Made by a program: the position numbers and the translations under genes
The notes under the pieces: model-generated
Told to the model about the DNA's origin: nothing
The model's input: only the letters and a program-made list of their open reading frames with translations
The model's database searches: none
Part shown: piece by piece, positions 55,331 to 64,000 of the stretch
How the letters are laid out: each line of letters opens with the position of its first letter
Numbering within the stretch: the first letter of the stretch is position 1
Assembly: GCA_020747015.1 (NCBI GenBank)
Contig: JAGTJM010000019.1
Location: forward strand, 604,910-668,909
Reading direction: 5' to 3'
DNA from: Pyrenochaeta sp. MPI-SDFR-AT-0127
Lineage: Eukaryota > Ascomycota > Dothideomycetes > Pleosporales > Cucurbitariaceae
DNA length: 64,000 nucleotides

Positions 55331-57882
55331 ATTCTATAAGGGTATATTATTCTTATCTATATATATAATATACTTATTACGCTTATTACGCGTATAGGAA
55401 GCGCTTATTATACTTATTATATATATAGTAATACTTATTCTTAGCCTAGTAAGTAGTTATATACCTAGGGCTTTACCTTATATTAGTATATATAGTAGTA
55501 CTTATAGTTAGTCTAGAGTATCTCTACTAGACCTATCCTTACTCCTAAAACTAGGATTATAATACTATCTCTCTCTTTCTTAAAATCTATCTTAGATTAT
55601 ATAGTCTATTACTAAGTTAGTTTATAGTATATAGTACTCTATATTTATATACTATATAAGATAAGATATCTTCTAATTCTTAAATCTATAACCTTTACCT
55701 TTATAATAAAATTCTTTACGTAAATACTATTACTAAAGTTATCTATAATAAGTATTTCCTAACTAGTACTATCTATTATATTATACTAGAATTAAAATTA
55801 AAGTATACTAAATATACTTATCTAGGGAAACTATATATTAATATATTATAGGCTTCCTTAGATAAAACTTATAAGGAGTATTAAAAGAAAGTAGATAAGG
55901 ATAAAAATTATTAGTAGAGGTTATTTCTTAATTACTCTATAATAAGAAGATTTTAAATAGGTAGAGGATTATACGCGTAAGAAGACCTTATATCTAGTAT
56001 TAGAGATATAAGATAATAGGGATTAGAGTTTACTAAGGAAGCTCTATACCCTACTACTAATACTCTAGTTAGGTTTTCTCTAATATTATAGTCTACTATT
56101 AGGGCTTTAGATTTATTAGCTACTCCTATAGAGTCTAGCTAAGTCCTAACCTTTTCTTAGTATTACGTAGTATTATCCTAGAAGTATATTAGTATTAGGT
56201 TATAAAGGTATAGTTATCTTATTATTATTATTCTTTACTAACTTCTTCTTAGTAGGTTCTATCTTATCTTCCTATTTACCTCTTATTCCTTTTTAGTTAA
56301 TAGGTTTCTAGTATATATCTATCTTTATATTATAGTTCTATAAGTTTTCTCTTAGTTCCTATATATTTTCTAATTCTAGATATCCTTTCTATTTAATAAG
56401 GTATATTATATTATTAAGTTAGGTCTTTTAAAGTAGTAGTCTATAATTATTCTACTTTAAATTTAGTTTCTTCCTTTAGTTATAATAAAACGTTATTTAT
56501 AATAGTATTATAGGGTCCGCTAGTTCTAATAGTTTTATATAGAATGTAGGTTTAATTTTATATCTTATAGTAGATTAAGTATATAATTTATAGTCCTTTC
56601 GTTCCTTAATTAAAAATAGTCTAACCTTAATAATCTAGTCCTTTATTTAGTTTTTATCTAAAGGTTTTTTATAAGTAAATATACTTTATCCCCCTTTTTT
56701 AGCTAAGGTACTATTTTTCTTTTCTTATTAATATATTTAATTTATTAGTACTATATTTTTTCTATATTTTCCTTTATTTTTAGTAATATCCTTTATTTCT
56801 TAGATATTCTTTAAAGCTACTTTAGCTTTAGTATTAGGAAAATTTCTTTTAAAGAGATTAGGGTATTTCCTATAGTATATATAAATAGTATTACGCCTAT
56901 TATCTCTAATTTCTTATTATTATAAGCATTTATACTATAGGTAGTAGTAATACCTAATTATCTATATATAGTTATAGTATCCTTAAGTACTATTTAAGTA
57001 TTCTATTTATTTATTCTATTTATCTATTAGTTTCTAGGTAGTAGGTAGTAGATAATTTCTCTTAATCCCTATTATACTATAAAATTTCCTAGAAATTAGA
57101 CGTAAATAGTTATCTCTATTACTTATTATTAATTATAGTATTCTATAGTATCTAAATATCTATCCTTAACTATTACGTGAGTTATTATATTGTAAAGTTC
57201 TTTCTAAAGGTATAAATTCTACTCCCTTACTAAATCTATAAACTATATTAAGGATTCTATTATACTTATATCTAGTTACTTTATCCATAGACTCTAGTAA
57301 GTCTATATAAAGTCTATTACATATCTTCCTATAGTTTATTAGGTAGCTCTATTAGTTATAATTCTCTATATAGTCGTATATTATATACTTATTCTTCTAA
57401 TAACTTATATATTTCTTAATATAATTCTTAACTTTCTATTTATATTTAGAAAGTAGTAGTTTCTCTAAATAAGTTTAATAGTTCTTACTATACCTTAGTA
57501 ACTATATACGGGTCGTGTATATTATTAATAATCGTTTCTCGAGTTCTATAGATCTTAGGTCTGATTTTATAATTATATTGTATTCTTATAATAGTCCTAA
57601 TAACCTATCTTATTTTTTATAGATTACTATATAAACCTTAGTTTTCTTTCCTATTATATTATATCTTAGCTGAGTATATCTACTCTACTATTATCTCTTC
57701 CTAGTATATATATAATCTTAAATTTATACTATCCTAGGAGTTTAGACTATTATACTTATCTCCTATTAAGTTATTTTATAGTCGTAAAGTATATAAGGTT
57801 CTTATAGTCTATAAAGATAGTAAGTTCTAAGTATCCTTTAGTGTAGTATTACTAGTATTCTAGTATATTTATAATAGCTAAT
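55331..57882 (-). pseudogene. Gypsy pol remnant, RNase H-integrase part
   Basis: Read on the minus strand, the sequence continues the Gypsy pol seen at 58452-59122 after interruption by the solo LTR. Fragments recall Gypsy integrase and its C-terminal region, for example a stretch resembling MDFI..LLES near 57270-57310 and KKGDKVYLL near 56680-56700. Stops fall mostly at positions that would have been Gln (CAA/CAG) or Trp (TGG), which RIP turns into TAA or TAG. No frame longer than a few tens of codons survives. Below about 56200 I cannot follow the protein, and the region may include the 3' untranslated part and LTR. Confidence 0.6.
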
Positions 57883-58451
57883 TGTAAAGTTTAGATACTT
57901 AAGGTACTTAAACTATCTAAGCTTATTTTCTTTATTTAATTACGTAAGCTATATTAGAGCTTACGTAATAATATTTAGTAGGATTTACTCGCCTATAAAT
58001 TCTGATTAGAATAGTATATAGTTTATTATTATAGCGTTAGTATTAAGCGAGATATTAAGAAAAAGGTTAAGACCTCGGTTAAGGTTATCCTTAGGTCTTA
58101 GACCTAGATACTATTAACCTTAGGAAGACCTAAGGCTATAGTTAGGCTATAGTTAGCCTTAGAGGATAAAGTTAGCTTAAAGGAAATAGTTAGCCTATAG
58201 TTAGGCTAAAGATATCCGTAAGAAGGAGGAAGGATCTATCTATAAGTAGAGGTCTATCCCACCTACTTATCCTATACCTAGCAACGAATTTATTATATCC
58301 TACCTACCTTTTATCTATCTAAGATATTATTCTGCTTATATAAGCAATCTTTATTTATCCTAAGAGCTAAGCCGCTGCTAGCCTATCTAGGTCACTAGGC
58401 TATTTTTATTATTAAAGAAAGTTATCTCCTCCTTACCCTACTTTCTTTACA
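57883..58451 (+). mobile_element. solo LTR of the copia family with 5-bp target duplication
   Basis: The 569-base element starts TGTAAAGTTTAGATAC and ends CTACTTTCTTTACA, and is flanked on both sides by CTAAT (57878-57882 and 58452-58456), a perfect 5-base target duplication. Its outer parts match, in inverted orientation, the LTR of the copia element at 59123-59731. The middle (about 58060-58250) differs and contains internal short repeats of the type TATAGTTAGGC, so the two belong to different subfamilies. A solo LTR arises by recombination between the two LTRs of a full element. It interrupts the Gypsy pol remnant. Confidence 0.88.
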
Positions 58452-59122
58452 CTAATAGTTCTTTATTATATATATTATAATATTCTTCTACTTATAAGAA
58501 TTTTCTTAAGTAGTATACTATTAGGTACTATTTTCTATCTTTCTCTTAGAGTATTACTACTCCTATTACTAAATCTAAGGCGTCTATCTCTATTTAAAGG
58601 GGCTATCTACTAGTAAATACTATTAGTATAGGTTCTTTAACGTATACTTCTTTAAGTATTCTAAAGGCTTTTTTTTATTCCTTCCTCTATTCCTATAGTT
58701 CCTCCTTTTTTATAAGTTATATTAGTAGTATTATAATCTTTAAGAGGTCCTTAATAAATTACCTATTAAAATTTATAAATCCTAAAAAGAATTATATATC
58801 CTTAACTATCTTAGGTTTTTTCTAATCTTTTATTATTTATATTTTTATATTACTAATCCTAACTCTATTAATCCTAACTATATATCTTAGGAATTTAACT
58901 TCTTCCTTATAGAATTTATATTTCTTAGGTTTTAATTCTAGCCTATATACTTATAATCTCTTAAGGACTTCCTTAATATATCCTTTATATTTAGTTATAT
59001 TATTAGAGTATACTAATATATTATCTAGGTATACTATAGCGTATTTATCTAGATAGTCGTTTAATATAGTATTAACTAATTATTAATACGTTACTAGTAC
59101 ATTCGTTAATCTAAATAGTATA
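58452..59122 (-). pseudogene. Gypsy reverse transcriptase remnant, RIP-inactivated
   Basis: The minus strand reads as a Gypsy-type reverse transcriptase and the start of RNase H. The stretch around the active site reads VYLDNILVYS at 59005-59037, where the family has YLDD; the second Asp codon has become AAT, the expected result of TpG to TpA. Further on are LKPKKYKFYKEEVKFL and FLGFINF-like motifs, then the RNase H-like stretch IEIDALDLVIGVV. TAG and TAA stand at sites that are Trp or Gln in the family, for example near 58811-58828. The copy is cut at 59122 by the copia element and at 58452 by the solo LTR. Confidence 0.8.
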
Positions 59123-59731
59123 TGTAAAGAAAGTAGGGAGAGGAGGAGGTAACTTTCTTTAATAATAAAAATAGCCTAGTGACCTAGATAGGCTAGCAGC
59201 GGCTTAGCTCTTAGGATAAATAAAGATTGCTTATATAAGCAGAATAATATCTTAGATAGATAAAAGGTAGGTAGGATATAATAGATTATTTGCTAGGTAC
59301 AGATTTTAGACAAGAGGTACAGGCTATTATTATAGATAAAATATAGAAGTCTAGGTCTTACTAGACTAGACAGAGTTTTCTTTATAATAACTGTTTGCGT
59401 ATATAGTTACTGCAAACAGTTTATTATTATTATTAGTTCCTTTATTTCTAGCTGAAAATAGTAAATAAAGAATAAAGGAAAGTAACTTCCGCAAACAGGA
59501 GCTTATTCTGTAAGCAACAGCTTTAAGGCTTAAGCTTAGAGTTAAGCCTTTTCCTTAATATCTCACTTAATAGTAACGCTAGAATAATAATTATATATTA
59601 ATCTAATTAGATTTTACAGGCGAGTAAATCGTACTAAGTTTTATTACCTAAGCTCTAATATAGCTTACGTAATTAGATAAAGAAAATAAGCTTAGATAGT
59701 TTAAGTATCTTAAGTATCTAAACTTTATACA
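59123..59731 (-). mobile_element. 3' LTR of the copia element
   Basis: On the minus strand the LTR starts TGTATAAAGTTTAGATAC at 59731 and ends CTACTTTCTTTACA at 59123, so it has the usual TG..CA ends and a length of 609 bases. It is inverted relative to the related solo LTR at 57883-58451. The purine tract of the element abuts its 5' end at 59732. The 5 bases beyond the outer end are GTATA (59118-59122), the predicted target duplication; the partner at the 5' end of the element is not seen because that end is lost. Confidence 0.85.
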
Positions 59732-59744
59732 CCCCCTTAAGCTT
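59732..59744 (-). other. polypurine tract of the copia element
   Basis: Directly upstream of the 3' LTR, the minus strand reads AAGCTTAAGGGGG, a G-ended purine-rich tract in the place where plus-strand DNA synthesis of LTR retrotransposons is primed. Its exact position against the TG of the LTR supports the element boundaries. Confidence 0.75.
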
Positions 59745-61377
59745 ATTTCTTATAACTTAATATTTTTATAAATATTTATATATATAGAGTTCTAGATTAT
59801 ATCTCTAGTACTTATATATAGTTTTTAAATAGAAGGTTTAAGGTAATAGACTTTATAAAACTAGGAATATTATTTTTATAGTTTTCTTCTTTAGTCTTAA
59901 GCCTTAGTCTTATTTACTTAGTAACTTATAAGTATAGTAACTAATTATAAGTCCTTAGTATTTATAAGATTAATTCTAGTTTTAAAGTCTAAAAACTTAG
60001 GTAAACTAGTAGGCTTAGTAAGGATATCTGCTAGTATAGTACTAGTATTCTCATATACTAGATCTATATGTTTTTTATAGATTATCTCTTACAAAGTGAT
60101 AGGTTATATCTACGTGCTTAGTCCTAGCGTGATAAATAGGGTTTTTAGCTAGTTCTATAGCAGATAAACTATCTGTTTTAATTATATTTACTTTATTAAA
60201 TATAGAGTATTTATTAATAGACTTATAATTAAATAGCTCTTTTATAAAATTTTGTAAATATAAGATTCTTTAGTAGCTTCTTTTAGAGCTATATATTCAG
60301 CTTCTGCAGAACTAAGAGCTACTGTCTTTTGCAATTTAGATAGCCAGCTAATAGCTACGCTATTATTATAGTTATTTTTATTATTATTAAATAAAAATAT
60401 ATTGCCTGTAGTAGACTTTCTAGAATCTATATCACCCCCCCAATCTAATCGCTAACTCCTAATAAATTAATACTATTAGTAGTATTATATTTATTATTAA
60501 TAGTCTTATTTATATAGTTACTATATATTAAGTCTTTATTTTGAGTTTTAATAATCGATTCAGGTTGTATAGACTCTAGAGTTAAGTCTAGACCTAGGTA
60601 TCTAGTTTTTAATAGATAGCTCCAAATATTATTTAAATATTTATAGTGTTCTACGCTAGGATTAGACATAAAACGAGCTAAATAATTAATAGATTGTACT
60701 AGATCCGGCCTAGTAAAAATAGTAAGATAGATAAGAGATCCTAGTTCTTGTTGGTATCTATTAATATCTTCTAGTTTACTAGTTTCTAGATTTTTAGATA
60801 GTTTAATACCTAGAGGTATAGGTAGATCTTTATCTTTATTATCTAGTTTATTATATTTAGCTAGAATCTTAGAAATAAAGCTTCTTTGCGTTATAATTAT
60901 AGATTTCTTAGATCTATCTCTAATTATTTCAACGCCTAAGAACTGTTTTATTTCTCCTAGATTACTAAAGCTAATTTAGATATACTAGTTAAGTTTTTAT
61001 ATAGTCTATCTATTAGATCTATATCTTTACTAAATACTAGTATATCGTCTACGTGTGTAGCTAGTATAATAGGGCTAGTATTATGAATAAAAATACTATT
61101 ATCTATTTTTAAGTACTAAAACCTAAGTCTTCTAAGATTTTAGTTAAAAATAGCTGCCACTGTCTACTAGCTTGTTTTAAACCATATAGTGCTTTATTTA
61201 GATTACAAACTATAGTATTATAGTTTTAGTTTGTTTAGCTAGATAGATAGCTTCTAGTAGTTCTTTATTATTAAGATCTTTACTATCTAGAAATTTATCT
61301 AGGATATAGCTTTTCAAGCCTATAGGTAGCTGGATATATATATTATTATTATCTATTCCGCATTAGGAAAGGCTGTT
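59745..61377 (-). pseudogene. copia pol, 3' part: reverse transcriptase core and RNase H, frameshifted
   Basis: Protein similarity continues on the minus strand but in changing frames. The reverse transcriptase pieces YGLKQASRQW (near 61170-61200) and HVDDILVFS (near 61029-61055, with the VDD active site) are visible. RNase H pieces follow: DSRKSTTGNIF, ISWLSKLQKTVALSSAEAEYIAL and ELAKNPIYHARTKHVDITYHF (60080-60440). An ATG-started frame of 74 codons lies at 60445-60669. The frame is broken soon after 61378 by single-base losses close together, then by stops. The catalytic motifs themselves remain, so the decay appears recent, or some of the breaks may be sequencing errors in homopolymers. 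Confidence 0.82.
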
Positions 61378-63660
61378 TTATATCCCAGTATATATTTCCC
61401 AGTCTAGATAGCTAAAAATAGATAATAGTAATCTAATAATACTAGGTTTACTAGTAGAAGCAAAGGTTTCTTTATAATTTATATTATATCGTTGTAGAAA
61501 GCCTTTAGCTACCCACCTAGCCTTATACTTTTTAATAGTATTATCTAGGTTATACTTTTTATTTAGGACCCATCTACCTCTTAAAATAGCTTTATCAGCT
61601 ATATTATTAGGCCTAGTTGCTAGTTTCCAAGTATTATTATTAAGTAGATCGTCTACTTCTAAGTACATAGCTTTTAGATAGAGATCTTTATCTTTTCTTA
61701 ATAATACCTCCTTAAAACTAGTAGGTTCTAAAATAGTATTATTATATATATTTAATATATATTTTAAGATAGTATTATTATAAATATCTACTTTACTAGA
61801 ACTATTAGTTATAGTCTCTAGTAAGTTATTATCTATAATATTAGTATTAGTATCTTCTATTATAATAGAAGTACTTAAAATACTATAGTTATCCTTAATA
61901 ATAGAAGTATTATTTACTAATTCGTCTTCAGAATAATTATCTTCTATTACCTTAGGTTTTAGAGGTTTAAAGATTTTCTTAGGTTTAGTTATAGTCTTAA
62001 TTAACTCGTCTTCAGATTCTTCAGAGTTAATTATATCTAGATTATTATCTAGATTACTAGGTTCTAGACTATTATCTAGACTATTATCTAGATTACTAGG
62101 TTCTAGACTATTAGGTTCTATAGATTTAGTTATTTTATCTATATTAGAGCCTAGTCTAAGATCTTCTAGTTTAGTAAAAATCTTATTTATATTACTACTA
62201 TTATTTTGTTTATAGTAGTAACCCTCTATAATTTTACAATCTCTAGTATATATAGACTTATTAGTACTAGGATTATATACTTTATAGATATTAGAGCCCT
62301 TATAGCCTATTAGATAGTAAGGTATAGCTCTATTATCTAATTTCTTAAGGAAGCTTATAGGCTCCTTATAGTAAGTTAAAGATCCCCAAATTCTAAGATT
62401 ACTTAGATTAGGTAGTTCTTTATATTTTAAATAATAAGGGGTATTAAAACTAATAGAACTACTAGGAGTTCTATTATATAGATAAGTAGCTGTTAAAATA
62501 GCTTCTCCCCATAAATTATTAGATAAATTACTAGTTATTAATAGAGCTCTTACTTTATTTAGTAGTACTTTATTAATAATTTCTGCAGCTCCGTTTTGTT
62601 CAGGAGTATAAGGCGCAGAATATCTAGTTTCTATCCCTTTATTAGATAAATAACTATCTAAATCTTTAGATTTAAATTCGTTATCTAGCTGTAGAGCCTT
62701 AACTTTATTATTATTAAAGTTATTATTTATATTAGGATTATTACTATTATTTATAGCCTCTAGTTCTAGTTCTACTATAGTACTTTCTATAACTTCTCTA
62801 GTATTCTTTCTAGTTTTAAGAAGCTTAACGACTAAGTACTTAGTATAACTATCTCTAAAAGTTATATAGTATTTATAACCTCTAAAAGTTCTAGGAGTTA
62901 TAGTTCCTCCTATATCTATATAGATTAGATCTAAATAGCCTAAGACTTTAGTACTAGGTTCTTTATTTATATTCTTAGTTAGCTTAGCCTTAATACAGAC
63001 TAAGCAATTATCTAAGGATACCCTAGCAGTCTCTATATCTTTTAGATCTAGATCTACTCCTTTAGTCTTATTAATAAGCTGTTTAATAGCCTTTAGACTA
63101 ATATGCCCTAGCCTATTATGTATAAGTTCTATAGTATTTTTATTATATACTAATTCCTCGTTATTACTAGGAATTATAGAACTACTAGGATTATTATTAA
63201 TATCCTCTAGACTAATAGATTTATCTATATTATCCTCTATAGTTAGAGTAGTATTAATAGCTCCTCTAATATAACTATTAGGATTAATAGACCTAGTACC
63301 TTTTATACTAAAAGTACTAACGCCTCCTTTATAACTTCCTTTAGTTAATAAAGTATTATTAGGCGTATAGATAAAGCAATTATCTTTATTAAAAGATAAC
63401 TTATAGTCTTTCTTAGTTATAAGACTAAGACTTAATAAGTTAACCCCTAGGCTAGGAATAAATAGAACGTCTTTTAGTTTTACTATTTTCTTAGTACTAG
63501 TAAAATAGAGTTCTATATCTCCTATACCACTAGCTTTAATAGTATTATTAGTATTACCCCACTTAATAGATATATTAGTAGGTTTAATACTAGTAAATAA
63601 CTCTCTTATATAACTAGTGTGTATAGTAGCTCCAGAATCTAAGATTATTAAAAGGTAGGG
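61378..63660 (-). mobile_element. copia pol, 5' part: protease, integrase, start of reverse transcriptase (open frame)
   Basis: One minus-strand frame is open from 63699 to the TAA at 61378-61380, of which about 760 codons are copia-like. In order it shows the aspartic protease motif LDSGAT (63625-63642) and the zinc-binding H-x4-H-x32-C-x2-C of integrase (His at 63118 and 63103, Cys at 63004 and 62995). Next come the catalytic Asp in YIDIGG (62914), Asp in LQLDNEF, Glu in TPEQNGAAE (62581), LWGEA, and the first reverse transcriptase block WVLNKKY..KARWVAKGF at 61378-61570. Gag and the 5' LTR are missing. By hand count, the 660 codons from 61681 to 63660 contain no ATG, GTG, TTG or CTG. The first in-frame ATG is at 61668, in the middle of pol, so this copy cannot start normally. 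Confidence 0.9.
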
Positions 63661-63818
63661 TGTCCTTAGTAGAGTGGCTACAATATAAAGCAGCTGGTGT
63701 CACTAAGGAGCCTTTCTTGGTAAGCTTCTAGTTAGAGCGGGTAGAGATAGACAAGTGGTTGAAGTAGTTCTAAGTATTAAATAGTAGTATTCGATAATAA
63801 CTTAAGGTTGATCACAAT
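63645..63818 (+). repeat. 174-base repeat, lightly mutated copy
   Basis: This is the better preserved partner of 55154-55330, in the same orientation. It still has CpA and TpG at sites that are TpA in the other copy. Its left end overlaps the first codons of the copia protease region, and I cannot place the junction more exactly than about 63645-63662. It ends at 63818, where a new LTR begins; the other copy runs on past this point, so the repeat was interrupted here by an insertion. Confidence 0.7.
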
Positions 63819-64000
63819 TGTAACGACACAGGTGCTAGAGGGCTCCGAAACGGATCCGAGTGCAACTCAAAGGCATATGGGAGTGCGTGCTGCGGTGGAT
63901 AACCAAGAACACCTCTATTCCTATAGGTCTGATACGGAAGGACAAGAAGAACTTATCCTGCTATCTACTGCTAAAGAGCTATACTTATGTATAGAGAAAT
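63819..64000 (+). mobile_element. start of a little-mutated LTR element, cut by the window edge
   Basis: From 63819 the composition jumps to roughly 50% G+C and the sequence starts TGTAACGACACAGG, a typical LTR beginning. It interrupts the 174-base repeat at ACAAT, the candidate target duplication (63814-63818). An inverted, RIP-mutated relative of its inner part lies at 54770-54893. The element must continue to the right outside the window, so its family and completeness are unknown. Confidence 0.65.

Larger units (their letters stand above)
54540..63818. repeat. AT-rich, RIP-mutated nested retrotransposon block
   Basis: From about 54540 the G+C content drops sharply to roughly 30%, TpA becomes the dominant dinucleotide, and unique genes cease. 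The block is made of fragments of at least two LTR retrotransposon families, Gypsy and Copia, plus a solo LTR, described separately. The excess of TpA over CpA/TpG and the direction of differences between repeat copies are the mark of repeat-induced point mutation, which changes C to T in CpA of duplicated DNA during the sexual cycle of ascomycetes. Such blocks are usually heterochromatic. Confidence 0.9.

Noticed and set aside
54540..63818. CRISPR array or satellite suspected from the repeated short AT words
   Set aside because: No regular repeat-spacer spacing; the repetition is low-complexity TpA-rich sequence from RIP-mutated transposons, and the organism is a eukaryote.
1..64000. tRNA and rRNA genes
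   Set aside because: I looked for paired A-box and B-box words (GGTTCRANYCC) and rRNA-like stretches and found none convincing; a covariance-model scan would be decisive.

Overview
The window is nuclear DNA of a filamentous ascomycete. The genes are dense and carry short introns of about 44-125 bases with GT..AG ends. The proteins (CDC24, a polyubiquitin, farnesyltransferase beta, a Hul5-type HECT ligase, a Zn2Cys6 regulator) are of fungal type. A repeat block of about 30% G+C is full of C-to-T and G-to-A changes of the kind left by repeat-induced point mutation (RIP). Such sharply bounded AT-rich blocks are well known in Dothideomycetes, so a Pleosporales-like fungus is my best guess, but this is inference.

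Layout. 1-2.7 kb: no gene I can support. 2.8-10.6 kb: an F-box/WD40 protein (minus) and CDC24 (plus), transcribed divergently from a 1.7 kb spacer. 13.4-25.2 kb: beta-carbonic anhydrase, GDP-mannose pyrophosphorylase, a 2H-phosphoesterase-like protein, a DUF4440-like protein, polyubiquitin and an aldo/keto reductase. 27.1-35.4 kb: a Zn2Cys6 regulator, a cupin, farnesyltransferase beta and a two-exon stress-responsive A/B-barrel protein. 38.3-41.8 kb: a small protein resembling part of a dsRNA-binding fold, a GAT microsatellite, a 421-bp inverted-repeat element and an unrecognised three-exon gene. 42.4-49.7 kb: a compact set of transporter, methyltransferase, FAD amine oxidase-like enzyme and flavin monooxygenase, which looks like a small metabolic cluster. 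50.6-54.2 kb: a HECT ubiquitin ligase. 54.5-64 kb: nested retrotransposons.

The repeat block holds a RIP-killed Gypsy pol remnant (minus), a solo LTR with a 5-bp target duplication, and a Ty1/copia element (minus) with its 3' LTR and purine tract, inserted in the Gypsy reverse transcriptase. At the right edge lies the start of a much less mutated LTR element. The most striking observation is in the copia element. About 760 codons are open without a stop, yet codons of the form NTG, including ATG, are absent from some 660 of them, and CpA/TpG is kept mainly where conserved residues need it. This looks like a coding sequence that has lost RIP target sites while its protein was under selection.

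Most other genes are housekeeping functions: polarity (CDC24), prenylation, cell-wall precursor (GDP-mannose), CO2/bicarbonate balance, and ubiquitin supply and use (polyubiquitin, F-box protein, HECT ligase). Exon models were built by hand from splice sites and protein continuity; no search was run.
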